A DNA stretch of 64,000 nt from WHSW01 sp963722175 (GTDB lineage: Bacteria; Actinomycetota; Thermoleophilia; Solirubrobacterales; 70-9): NCBI GenBank assembly GCA_963722175.1, contig CAVRKA010000007.1, positions 62,001 through 126,000 of the forward strand, given 5' to 3'. Below the pieces are notes generated by a model that was given only the letters and a program-made list of their open reading frames with translations, was not told the origin of the DNA and did no database searches. Shown here piece by piece: positions 15,089 to 23,886 of the stretch. Position numbers and translations under genes: made by a program. The first letter of the stretch is position 1; each line of letters starts with the position of its first letter.

Positions 15089-15451
15089 ATGATCCTCGCG
15101 GGAAAGGTGCTCAAGGAGGCGCGGCTGGAAGCCGGCCTCACGCAGGCTGAGCTCGCGGAGCGACTGGGTGCATCACAGCCGGTCGTCGCGCGACTCGAAT
15201 CAGGTCGGGCGAATCCGCGCATCGCCACGTTCGAGCGAGCGCTTGCCGCCACCGGCCACCGGCTGGCGGTCGCCGTTGAGCCATCCGGCTACCCGCCGAT
15301 CGACGAGACCCTGATCACCGGCAGCTTGCGGTTGTCTCCCGGAGAACGGCTCAAGCGTTATTGCGCCGATTACAGGGGGGCGAGAAGGTACGCGACGTCT
15401 GCTCTCAGGGACCGTGGACCCGAAGGACGAGTTCCCACCGATCTGGCCTGA
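15089..15451 (+). CDS. XRE-family HTH regulator (antitoxin-like)
   Basis: 120-aa protein. Residues 6-60 form an HTH_3/XRE DNA-binding domain: 'LKEARLEAGLTQAELAERLG' then 'ASQPVVARLESGRANPRIAT', followed by 'RALAATGHRLAVAVEP', typical of HigA- or MNT-associated antitoxins. A short tail with 'LSPGERLKRYCADYRGARR' probably contacts the partner toxin. The last 38 bp overlap the nucleotidyltransferase gene, and a palindromic operator lies right before the start codon. Gene order (HTH first, NTase second), overlap and operator all fit a toxin-antitoxin-like unit. AT content is slightly above that of the neighbours, suggesting acquisition. Confidence 0.85.
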   Translation: MILAGKVLKEARLEAGLTQAELAERLGASQPVVARLESGRANPRIATFERALAATGHRLAVAVEPSGYPPIDETLITGSLRLSPGERLKRYCADYRGARRYATSALRDRGPEGRVPTDLA

Positions 15452-15941
15452 GTTCGACGTCCTGTCGATGCTCGCCTCGCTCGCCGATGGTGATGTCGAC
15501 TTTGTCGTAATCGGGGGCATCGCGATGATCGCGCACGGTTCCGTCCGCTTCACGCGAGATCTCGATCTGGTCTTCGCGCCCGACGAAGCGAACCTCGACA
15601 GCCTGGGGCGCGCGCTCATCGGCCTGGGCGCGCGACTGCGCGGCGTCGAGGACGAGGTTCCGTTCGTGCCCGATGCGGCGACGCTCGCCAAGGTCGACGT
15701 CTTGACGCTCGAGACCTCAGCGGGATGGCTTGACGTCCACCGGCGTCCGGCCGGGGCGCCGCCCTACAGGACCCTGAAGAAGCGCGCCGAGGTCGTCGAG
15801 CTCGACGGACACGAGATCCTCGTCGCCGCGCCGGTGGACCTGCAGGCGATGAAACGTGCCGCGGGCAGGCGGGTCGATCTTGACGACCTCGAGTACCTCG
15901 AGGCGATCGTGCGCCTGCGGCGCGAGCGCGGCGGCCCTTAG
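15414..15941 (+). CDS. Nucleotidyltransferase-fold protein (AbiEii/DUF6036-like), probable toxin partner
   Basis: 175-aa protein starting at GTG 15414 inside the HTH gene. 'VDFVVIGGIAMIAHGSVRFT' followed by 'RDLDLVF' (about 28-58) is the NTase core: the GG loop and the two metal-binding Asp residues of the DxD motif. 'VDVLTLETSAGWLDVHRRPAG' contains the third acidic strand, and 'APVDLQAMKRAAGRRVDLDDLEYLEAI' in part is the helical C-terminal signature of AbiEii/MenA-type proteins. Relatives act as toxins that modify tRNA or other targets by NMP transfer. The target is unknown here. It converges on and overlaps by 3 bp the PEPCK gene, which suggests the module was inserted tightly between older genes. 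Confidence 0.8.
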   Translation: MDPKDEFPPIWPEFDVLSMLASLADGDVDFVVIGGIAMIAHGSVRFTRDLDLVFAPDEANLDSLGRALIGLGARLRGVEDEVPFVPDAATLAKVDVLTLETSAGWLDVHRRPAGAPPYRTLKKRAEVVELDGHEILVAAPVDLQAMKRAAGRRVDLDDLEYLEAIVRLRRERGGP

Positions 15942-17763
15942 CCCAGGCGCTGCTTCAGCGCCTCGAGCTGCTCGCCGATCTCGCCGGGGAGCTTGTCGCC
16001 GAACTGGGCGAGGAACTCCTCGACCTGGGGCAGCTGGGCCTTGACCTTCTCGGCGTCGACGGTGAGCAGCTCGCGCATCGCGTCGTCTGAGACGTCCAGG
16101 CCGCTGAGGTCGAGCTCGCCCTCGGCCGGGACGAGGCCGATCGGCGTCTCGACCGTCTCGCCCTCGCCGTTGCAGCGGCGGAAGACCCACTCGAGCACGC
16201 GGCTGTTCTCGCCGAAGCCGGGCCACAGGAACTTGCCGTCGGCGTCCTTGCGGAACCAGTTGACCACGAAGATCCGCGGCATCCGGTCCGGGTTGCTCGC
16301 TGGCGACCTTGATCCAGTGCTCGAAGTAGTCGGCCATGTTGTAGCCGCAGAACGGCAGCATCGCCATCGGGTCGAAGCGCAGCTTGCCGACCTCGCCGGC
16401 CGCGGCCGCGGTCGTCTCCGACGACATCGTCGCGCCGAGGAAGACGCCGTGATCCCAGTCGAACGACTCGCTGACCAGCGGCTGCACGCGTGGCCCGGCG
16501 GCCGCCGAACAGGAAGGCGTCGATCGGCACGCCGGCGGGGTCCTCCCACTCGGGCGCGATCGACGGGCACTGCCCGGCCGGGCGTCGTGAAGCGGGCGTT
16601 GGGGTGGGCGGCGGGCTCGGTCGACTCGGGCGTCCAGTCGTTGCCCTTCCAGTCGATCGCGTGCTCGGGCGCCTCGCCGGTCATCCCCTCCCACCAGATG
16701 TCGCCGTCGTCGGTGAGCGCGCAGTTGGTGAAGATCGAGTTCCGCTCGATCGTGTCCATCGCGTTCGGGTTCGTCTTGTGGCCGTGTTCGGAGCGACGCC
16801 GAAGAAGCCGTACTCGGGGTTGACCGCGCGCAGGCGGCCGTCGTCGTCGAACTTCATCCAGGCGATGTCGTCGCCGACCGTCTCGACCGTCCAGCCCTCG
16901 AGCGTCGGGACCAGCATCGCGAGGTTGGTCTTCCCGCAGGCCGACGGGAAGGCGCCGGTGACGTACTTGACCTCGCCCTCGGGCGAGGTCAGCTTGAGGA
17001 TCAGCATGTGCTCGGCCATCCAGCCCTCGTCGCGGGCCATCGCCGAGGCGATCCGCAGCGCGAAGCACTTCTTGCCGAGCAGCGCGTTGCCGCCGTAGCC
17101 CGAGCCGTAGGACCAGATCTCGCGGCTCTCGGGGTAGTGGACGATGTACTTGTTGTCCGGGTTGCACGGCCACGGGACGTCGTCCTGGCCCTCCGCGAGC
17201 GGCATCCCGACCGAGTGCACGCAGGGGACGAAGTCGCCGTCGGCGCCCATCGCCTCGAGCGCGCCCTCGCCCATCCGGGTCATGATCCGCATCGAGACCG
17301 CGACGTAGGCGGAGTCGGTGAGCTGGACGCCGATGTGGGCGATCGGCGAGCCGAGCGGGCCCATCGAGAACGGGACCACGTACATCGTCCGGCCCTTCAT
17401 CGAGCCGTCGAAGAAGCCGTTCATCCGCTCGCGCATCTCGGCCGGGTCGATCCAGTTGTTGGTCGGCCCCGCGTCCTCCTCGCGCTCGGTGCAGATGAAG
17501 GTGCGGTCCTCGACCCGGGCGACGTCGCCGGGGTCGGAGCGCGACAGGTAGGAGTTCGGCCGCTTGGCGTCCGAGAGCTTCTCGAAGGTGCCGGCGTCGA
17601 CCAGCTCCTGGCAGAGGCGGTCGTACTCCTCGGCCGACCCGTCGCACCAGTGGATCGAATCCGGCTGGGTCAGCTCGGCGATCTCCTCGACCCAGGCGAT
17701 CAGCTTCGGGTTGTCGGTGAGCTGCTTGGTCGCGGCCGTGCTCTCGCTCAAGTTCCGGTTCAA
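15938..17763 (-). pseudogene. pckG: Phosphoenolpyruvate carboxykinase (GTP), frameshifted
   Basis: The whole gene (about 608 codons, the normal length) is recognisable but broken by four single-base shifts near 16782, 16581, 16491 and 16298. Key motifs are intact in their own frames: 'GAFPSACGKTNLAM' (the GTP-type kinase P-loop 'ACGKTN'), 'GSGYGGNALLGKKCFALRIA', 'WMKFDDDGRLRAVNPEYGFF', and 'FGENSRVLEWVFRR' near the C-terminus. The enzyme makes PEP from oxaloacetate for gluconeogenesis. The probable start is TTG 17763, where 'aaggag' precedes it and it overlaps the amine oxidase stop as TTGA; TTG 17751 is an alternative. All catalytic regions are conserved and the shifts are single bases in G/C runs, so sequence error is more likely than decay. 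Confidence 0.9.
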
Positions 17764-19245
17764 CTCCTTCTGCTCGATGGCGATGTTCGAACGCTCGTAC
17801 CCGGCTGATCCCCGCAGAACCGGGGCGCCATTGTGGCGAACTGGGCGGCGATCCGGCGCCAGCAGCGATCGATGACAGCGCCTCGATCGCCGCCGCTCGC
17901 GGCGTCCTGGCCGGAGCCGATCGCGCCGTCCATGTAGCCGTTCCAGACCAGCGCCGTCTCGGCTCCGGCCCAGTGGATCGGGCCGATCGGCTCGCGGAGC
18001 GCCGGCCCGTAGTCGGTCCAGGCGCCGGGCGGCATGAAGCCGCCGTAGCAGCCGCGCGACCACTCGTCGGCGCGCCCAGGCACGGTCGACGTAGCCGATC
18101 GGCTCGGCCGCCTCGGGGCCGAAGAAGCGGGCGAAGCAATCGGCGACGATCCGCCGCCGCTCCGACTGCGGCAGATCGGCCGCCTCGCGCGCCGCCCGGC
18201 CCTCGAGGAAGCCGAGCAGGACCCCGGGGCTGCCGTCGGGCGGCGAGTTGTCGAAGCCGACCGAGACCGGCCCGGTGACCGCTGGTGACCGCCCCCGAGA
18301 GGCCGCGCTCGCGCCAGAACGGCCGCTCGTAGACCGCCATGCACTTGACGACGCTCCCCTGCGCCATCCGCTGCGAGAGGCCGTCGCGGATCGCCGGCAG
18401 CGGCGGGTCGTAGGCGATCCGGCCGGCGAGGGTCGGCGGCACGGCGACGATCGCCCGCTTCGCGTCGACCGTCGAGCCGGTCGGAGACCACGGTGACGCC
18501 GTCGTCGCGAGTGGCGGATCGCGCGCACCGGGGTCTGCGAGCTCGACCACGGCCTGGCCCGAGCTGCTCGGCCATCCGCAGCGAGATCAGCTGCGAGCCG
18601 CCGACGATCCGGTCCTGCTGGGCGCCGCCCTCGGTGTCGGTGAGGATCTCGAGCGAGCCCGCCGACGCGGATGTAGAAGAGCACGTGCAGCAGCGAGACG
18701 TCCTCGGGCTCGGCGGCCCAGACGCCGATGATCGCGAGCCGCAGGATGTCGCGGGCGACGTTCGTGCGGACGTTGCGCCGCATCCAGGTCGCGAACGTCT
18801 GCGAGTCCCAGCTCGCCGCCTTCGGGGCCCGCCACGGCGCCTCGGGCGGCACCGCGCCGGCCATCGAGTTGAGCCGCGCATCGCCACCCCGACCTCGGCG
18901 AGCCCGACCGGGTTGGCGCGGGGGATCGTGCCGGCGTAGCGGCTCAGGTTGCCGCCCCGCTCGAAGATGTTCTTGCCCGCGGTGTAGGTCGGGAACGTCT
19001 CGAGTCCGAGCTCGCGCGATCAGCGCCAGGACCCGATCCTGGGTCGGCCCGACCCACTGGGCGCCGATCTCGACCACCTTGCCGTCGCCGATCGGCTCGT
19101 TGAGCGTCCGGCCGCCGACCCGGTCGCGGGCCTCGAGCACGACCACGTCGCGGTCCGCGGCTCGCAGCTCGCGGGCCGCGGACAGGCCGGCGAGCCCGGC
19201 GCCGACGACGACGACATCAACGTGGCGCTCCTCGGTTCCAGCCAT
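17760..19245 (-). pseudogene. Flavin monoamine oxidase family protein, frameshifted
   Basis: The N-terminus 'VVVVGAGLAGLSAARELRAA' is the Rossmann FAD motif, followed by 'VVLEARDRVGGRTLNEPIG' and 'IGAQWVGPTQDRVLALI', hallmarks of the amine oxidase family (PF01593). The C-terminal 'GPIHWAGAETALVWNGYMDG' is the FAD-closing motif. Between them at least six to eight single-base shifts (near 19018, 18880, 18662, 18560, 18290, 18075 and others) scatter the protein over three frames. Total length (about 495 codons) equals intact relatives. The enzyme would oxidise an amine or amino acid to the aldehyde with release of NH3 and H2O2. Its stop overlaps the PEPCK start, so an operon with PEPCK is likely. 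Confidence 0.85.
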
Positions 19246-19294
19246 CGCAGCCGAGCCTAATGCGCTGGGCAATCGCTAGGGTTCCGCGCCGCTG

Positions 19295-20551
19295 ATGCGC
19301 TTCTACGAGTACGAATCACGCCGGATCGTCGAGCGGGCCGGGATCCCGGTCACCAAGTACGGCTTCTGCACGACCGCCGACGAGGCCCGCAAGGCCGCCG
19401 AGGAGATCGGCGGCCCGACCGTGATCAAGTCGCAGGTGCTGACCGGCGGCCGGATGAAGGCCGGCGGGGTCAAGTTCGCCGACACCCCCGACGAGGCGGC
19501 CGAGCACGCCGCCGCGATCCTCGAGCTCGAGATCGGCGGCCACATGCCGGTCGGCGTGCTCGTCGACCCGAAGGCCGAGATCGAGCAGGAGTACTACGCG
19601 GCGGTGCTCTGGGACGGGCGCGCGAAGCGCCCGATGATGCTGTTCAGCGACATGGGCGGGATCGACATCGAGCAGGTCGCCGAGGAGCATCCCGACCACG
19701 TCGGCCGCGGCCACCTCTCCAACCTGCACCCGATCTCCGACTTCCAGGCCAAGGAGGCCGTCGCCCGCTGCGGGATGACCGGCTCGGAGCTCAACCGCGC
19801 GACCGCCGTGCTCGCCCGGCTCGCCCGCCTGCAGCGCGACTACGACATGACCCTGGCCGAGATCAACCCGCTCGCCCGCCTCGCCGACGGCTCCTTCGTC
19901 GCCCTCGACGCCCACATGGAGATGGAGGACGAGGCGGTCGGCCGCCACAAGGAGATGCTCGCAGGAGATCGGCGTCGACCTCGACGAGCCGCGTGAGCTG
20001 TACGAGCCCTCGGACGTTCGAGCGCAACGTGAAGGCGATCGACGCCGGCCGACCACCGCGGCGTGATCCAGGGCAAGGACCACGGCTTCACCGGCAACCT
20101 CGGCCTCGTGATCGGCGCCGGCGGCGGCTCGCTGACGCTCACCGACGCCGTCCGCAGCCAGGGCGGCAAGCCCGCCAACTACGCCGAGATCGGCGGCAAC
20201 CCCTCGGTCGCGAAGTCGAAGGGCCTGGCGATGGAGGTGCTGAAGAAGGACGGGGTCGAGAAGATCGCGGTGATGATGTCGATCGTCTCCAACACCCGGG
20301 TCGACATCGTCGCCCGCGGCGTGATCAAGGCCTGCCTCGAGCTCGGCAAGGACCCGGCGGAGACGATCGCCGTCTTCCGCATCCCGGGTGCCTGGGAGGA
20401 GGAGGGCGCGAAGATCCTCTCCAAGTACGGGATCGAGTTCCGCGACCGCGAACACCTCGATGTGGGACGCCGCCGGCGAGGCGGTCGCGAAGATCCAGGG
20501 CCTGACGGCTCCCCGCTTCGCGTCCGGGGCCGTCAGGGTCGCCGAGGATGA
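19295..20551 (+). pseudogene. Succinate-CoA ligase β-subunit-like protein (SucC family), frameshifted
   Basis: ATP-grasp CoA ligase β subunit of about 418 codons. 'YEYESRRIVERAGIPVTKYG' starts the ATP-grasp domain and 'TVIKSQVLTGGRMKAGGVKF' carries ATP-binding Lys residues. 'DMTLAEINPLARLADGSFVA' in part has the metal-binding 'EINPL', and the C-terminal flavodoxin-like ligase domain has 'GAGGGSLTLTDAV' and 'SNTRVDIVARGVIKACLELG'. Shifts near 19961, 20015, 20050, 20446 and 20540 break it. The sequence is far from the classic SucC: 'GAGGGSLTLTD' replaces 'GAGLAMATMD'. A malate-CoA or other acid-CoA ligase is therefore possible, which is relevant because a malyl-CoA-lyase-like gene lies 7 kb away. 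The stop forms ATGA with the α-subunit start. Confidence 0.85.
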
Positions 20552-21503
20552 GCATCCTTCTACACGAGGACTTCACCTTCATCGTCCAGGGGATCACCGG
20601 GCGCGAGGCGGTCAACCTGACCCGCGAGTGCCTCGACTACGGCTCGAAGATCGTCGGCGGGGTGACCCCGGGCCGCAAGGGCCGCGAGGTCCACGGCGTG
20701 CCCGTCTTCGACACCGTCGAGCAGGCGGTCGAGCACCACGGCTCGCCCCCCGACGGCGCCGTCGTCACCGTCCCCCCCGCCTTCACCAAGGACGCCGTCT
20801 TCGAGGCGATCGAGAACGGGATCAAGCTGATCGTCGTCGTCACCGAGCGGATCCCGCGCCGCGACGTCGCCGAGATGGTCGAGCTCGCGAACGAGCGGGG
20901 CGCCCGGATCATCGGCCCGAACTGCCTCGGCGCTGATCGTCCCCGGGGTCGCGAAGATGGGCGGGATCGGCGGCCCGGCCAAGGACGCGGCGAAGGCCTA
21001 TGAGCCGGGCCGCGTCGGGCGTGATGTCGCGCTCGGGCGGGATGACGACCGAGATCTCCTCCTCGCTCACCGCCGCCGGCCTCGGCGTCTCGACCGCGGT
21101 CTCGATCGGCGGCGACGCGATCATCGGCTCCACCTACGCCGAGCTGATGCCGCTCTTCGAGGCGGACGAGCAGACCGAGGCGATCGTCATCTACACCGAG
21201 CCCGGCGGGCGGATGGAGGCCGAGCTCGTCGACTGGCGCGAGGAGAACAACTCGAGGCTGCCGATCGTCGCCTTCATGGCCGGCAAGTTCATGGACGACG
21301 AGGAGATGCAGGGGATGAGCTTCGGCCACGCGGGCACGATCGTCGAGGGCAAGGAGGACTCGGCGACCGAGAAGATCGCCCGCCTCGAGGCCGCCGGGAT
21401 CCCGGTCGTCGAGCGGATCCACGAGATCCCCGACGTCGTCAAACAACGGCTCGCCGATTCCTCGGCTTCGCCTGCGGAATCGGCGAGGTCGGAGGCGGGA
21501 TGA
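20548..21503 (+). pseudogene. Succinate-CoA ligase α-subunit-like protein (SucD family), frameshifted
   Basis: About 318 codons. The N-terminal CoA-binding domain shows 'FIVQGITGREAVNLTRECLDYG' in part, 'KIVGGVTPGRKG' and 'VFDTVEQAVEHH'. The C-terminal ligase domain has 'MSRSGGMTTEISSSLT', 'AIVIYTEPGGRMEAE' and 'GMSFGHAGTIVEGKEDSA', where the His of 'GHAG' is the phosphohistidine of the family. Two extra bases near 20931 and 21017 shift the frame. By family knowledge the α subunit is phosphorylated by the ATP-grasp β subunit and passes the phosphate to the acid before CoA attack. It is ATGA-linked on both sides (SucC-like before, ferredoxin after), so all three are one translation unit. Confidence 0.88.
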
Positions 21504-21748
21504 GCGACCTGGACGGCACCTTCATCGAGGTCGAGGTCTCCGGCGAGGCGGCAACCGACCCCGAGCTCGCGAAGAAGCTCGAAGAGGTCTGCCCGGTCGA
21601 CATCTTCAAGGCCGCCGGCTCGGGGGTCGAGATCGTGCGTCAGAACCTCGACGAATGCGTGCTCTGCGAGCTGTGCCTGGACGCCGCGCCGGCGGGCACG
21701 GTCGTCGTCCACAAGCTCTACGACGGCACCGAGCTGCGGCGCGGCTGA
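21500..21748 (+). CDS. Small single-cluster ferredoxin-like protein (FixX-like)
   Basis: 82-aa acidic protein. Cysteines appear as 'CPVDIF' at about residue 30 and as 'ECVLCELC' (C-x2-C-x2-C) at about 52-58, enough for one [4Fe-4S] cluster. The order (single CP first, then the triplet) is the arrangement seen in FixX-like and polyferredoxin-type electron carriers. Its ATG overlaps the SucD-like stop (ATGA), so it is translated with the CoA-ligase subunits. That is an unusual partner: SucCD does no redox chemistry. It may serve a 2-oxoacid oxidoreductase encoded elsewhere that makes the acyl-CoA, but no such gene is in the window. Confidence 0.7.
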   Translation: MSDLDGTFIEVEVSGEAATDPELAKKLEEVCPVDIFKAAGSGVEIVRQNLDECVLCELCLDAAPAGTVVVHKLYDGTELRRG

Positions 21749-21774
21749 CGCGCCGCAACTCGGCGGGTCAGGCC

Positions 21775-22149
21775 CTACGGGACCGCGACGTTCCGCGACC
21801 TCGCGGGCTCACAGCTCGTGTTCCCGGTCACGCGGACGTGGTAGCGGCCCGGCGCCGCGCCGCCCTCGATGTCGATGTCCCAGGCGCCGTTGTCCTCGGA
21901 GCGGTCGGTGTCGATCAGCGGGTCCACGGCCGCCCCCGGTCGGACGAAGAACAGCCGCACGAGCCGGTTCTCCCTGCAGGCGGGGTTCGGCGAGCCGACC
22001 CGTCCGCGGAAGAGGTCGTCAGGCGCCCCGTTGACGAAGTTGATCGTCACCGAGGTCGGTGACGGCGCGGCAGCGGCTCCGGCCGGCAGTGCGACGGTGC
22101 CGGCGAGCATGGCGCATGTGGCGAGAACAGCAACTAGTGATCTACGCAT
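21775..22149 (-). CDS. Small secreted protein of unknown function
   Basis: 124-aa protein with a strong signal peptide (hydrophobic residues 5-24, cleavage likely after 'AGAAAA'). The mature part (about 95 aa) is β-rich: 'TSVTINFVNGAPDDLFRGRV', 'RLVRLFFVRPGAAVDPLI', 'GAWDIDIEGGAAPGRYHVRV'. It holds two cysteines that could form a disulfide ('NPACREN' and 'NTSCEPA'). It resembles an Ig-like or transthyretin-like extracellular domain in layout, but no family is recognisable. It converges on the ferredoxin gene with a 26-bp gap and is divergent from the next secreted protein. Confidence 0.65.
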   Translation of the reverse strand: MRRSLVAVLATCAMLAGTVALPAGAAAAPSPTSVTINFVNGAPDDLFRGRVGSPNPACRENRLVRLFFVRPGAAVDPLIDTDRSEDNGAWDIDIEGGAAPGRYHVRVTGNTSCEPARSRNVAVP

Positions 22150-22221
22150 GGTGTTTACCTCCGTGTCTTGATCAATCGCCCCTGTTCCCTCAACACGCCG
22201 CAGCCCACGCCATCACGGGAA

Positions 22222-22692
22222 ATGCGTACCTTGCGAATCATGCCCCCACGACCTCACGTGGCCGCGGCGCTGATCGCGCTCGTAGTCGCGGTGCCCGTCA
22301 CGGCGGCGGCGGCGAAGCCGAAGCCGCCCCCGAAGCCGCCGAAGCCGAAGCTCACCCTGCTCACCGGGAGCGAGGAGGGCGTCCTGCGCAAGGGCGCGAT
22401 CAAGGTCGGCGTCGAGGCGAAGCGGGCGAAGAACGTCACCGTCACCGCCGTGTTCACGGTCGACGGGTTTCCCGAGGACTTCGTCTTCGACCTCGGGCCG
22501 GAGCGCAAGGGGATCGGCGACGGCGACGCCAAGGTTCGCTTCGGCCTCAGCGCACGCCAGAAGGAGGTGCTCGACTTCGCGATCAAGAGCTGTCGCGGCG
22601 CCGGCCTCGCGATCACCGCGAAGACCGAGAAGCGGACGGGGCGTCTGAGCGCGCAGCTACGGCTGCCCGGCGACTGCGCCGCCCGCAACTAG
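22222..22692 (+). CDS. Secreted protein of unknown function with Pro/Lys linker
   Basis: About 156 aa from ATG 22222 (ATG 22240 is an alternative). A signal peptide ends near 'AAAA', followed by a proline/lysine linker ('KPKPPPKPPKPKL') and a roughly 110-residue β-rich domain starting 'LTLLTGSEEGVLRKGAIKVG' with 'VTAVFTVDGFPEDFVFDLG'. Two cysteines ('KSCRGAG' and 'GDCAARN') near the end may form a disulfide. I recognise no family. Its divergent partner at 21775 is also a small secreted β-rich protein, and the glycosyltransferase 11 bp downstream runs in the same direction. Confidence 0.6.
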   Translation: MRTLRIMPPRPHVAAALIALVVAVPVTAAAAKPKPPPKPPKPKLTLLTGSEEGVLRKGAIKVGVEAKRAKNVTVTAVFTVDGFPEDFVFDLGPERKGIGDGDAKVRFGLSARQKEVLDFAIKSCRGAGLAITAKTEKRTGRLSAQLRLPGDCAARN

Positions 22693-22703
22693 CCCCACGG
22701 ACG

Positions 22704-23876
22704 ATGCGGCTGGTCCTGGCGACCAACCATCTCGGACTCGGAGGCAGCGAGTCGTATCTGTTCTGCGTCGCCGAAGAGCTCGACCGTCTCGGGCATCGAG
22801 CGGTGATCTACACCCGCGAGCCGGGCGCCGGTGCGGTGGCGGCTCGAGAGCGCGGGATCGGGGTGGTCGACGACCTCGACGCCGCCGGCGAGGTCGATGC
22901 AGCGCTCACCCAGGACGCGGGAACCTCGCACGAGCTCGCCTCCCGGCGGCCGGCGCTCCCGCAGCTGTTCGTCGCCCACAGCGAGACGGTCGATCTGCAG
23001 CTGCCGCCGCAGCTCGAAGCCCAGGTGCGGTGCGTGGTCGCGCTCAACGACCGGGTTGCCCGCCGGCTCGAGGCGCTCGCGGTCGAGCCCGCGATCGTCC
23101 GCCTACGCCAGCCGATCGACGTCGAGCGCAACACCGCCCCGACCCCGCTGCCCGAGGTCGCCAGGCGGGCGTTGCTGCTCAGCAACAACCCGGTCGACGA
23201 CCGCCTCGGGCTGCTGGAGCGCGCCACCGCCGACGCGGGGCTCGAGCTCGTGCGAGTCGGCGGCGACGCGGGTCAGGCTTCCGACCCGCGACCGGTGCTG
23301 GCCGCGGTCGAGATCGTGATCGGCTATGGCCGCTCGATCCTCGAGGCGATGGCGTCGGGGCGGGCGGCGTACGTCTACGACCACCACGGCGGCGACGGCT
23401 GGGTGACCGCGGAGACCTACGCCGAGCTCGAGGCCGACGGGTTCGCCGGGCGGGGGCCGACGGCTGTCATCGACGATGCCCGCCTGCGCGCCGACCTGCG
23501 CTCCTACTCGGCCTCGATGGGCCCCGTGAACCGCGACCTGGTGGTCGCCCATCACCGCGCGAACGTCCACGCCCAGGAGCTGGTCGAGCTGCTGCGGCCG
23601 CTCGCGCCCGAGCGGCGACCGCCCCAGCCGCACGAGGAGATGGCCCGCCTGGTGCGACTCGAGTGGCGGGGCCGGGTCGAGGCCCAGGAGCTGCGGCGGG
23701 TACTGGCCGAAAAGCAGCGCGAGCTCGAGACGAGGGTCCGCGAGACGCAGGCCGCGAGAGCCGGGGCCGAGCGACTCCACCGCGCCTACGAGTCGACCCT
23801 GAGCTGGCGGGTCACCAGGCCCCTCCGAGCAATGCGCGCGCTCAGCGCTCGGCTGCGGCGCCGGCGGTCTGGCTAG
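22704..23876 (+). CDS. Glycosyltransferase (GT-B/GT4-like) with coiled-coil C-terminus
   Basis: 390-aa protein. 'LVLATNHLGLGGSESYLFCV' in part is the N-terminal GT-B acceptor-side motif ('GG.e.yl') of GT4-type enzymes, and 'RLGHRAVIYTREPGAG' and 'PQLFVAHSETVDLQL' follow. 'IGYGRSILEAMASGRAAYVYD' in part is the donor-site 'R.ilEAmA.G.Pv' motif with its catalytic Glu. After residue 320 an Arg/Glu-rich heptad stretch ('EWRGRVEAQELRRVLAEKQR') predicts a coiled coil, ending in 'SLTSWRVTRPLRAMRAL'-like text typical of polysaccharide GTs. It probably adds sugars to a surface glycan. It faces the asparagine-synthase-like gene across 10 bp. Confidence 0.75.
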   Translation: MRLVLATNHLGLGGSESYLFCVAEELDRLGHRAVIYTREPGAGAVAARERGIGVVDDLDAAGEVDAALTQDAGTSHELASRRPALPQLFVAHSETVDLQLPPQLEAQVRCVVALNDRVARRLEALAVEPAIVRLRQPIDVERNTAPTPLPEVARRALLLSNNPVDDRLGLLERATADAGLELVRVGGDAGQASDPRPVLAAVEIVIGYGRSILEAMASGRAAYVYDHHGGDGWVTAETYAELEADGFAGRGPTAVIDDARLRADLRSYSASMGPVNRDLVVAHHRANVHAQELVELLRPLAPERRPPQPHEEMARLVRLEWRGRVEAQELRRVLAEKQRELETRVRETQAARAGAERLHRAYESTLSWRVTRPLRAMRALSARLRRRRSG

Positions 23877-23886
23877 CTCGGGGCGC

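Noticed and set aside
15938..19272. Very long minus-strand frames combining PEPCK and amine oxidase pieces
   Set aside because: They are chance joins of frameshifted pieces of two genes, not a fusion protein.
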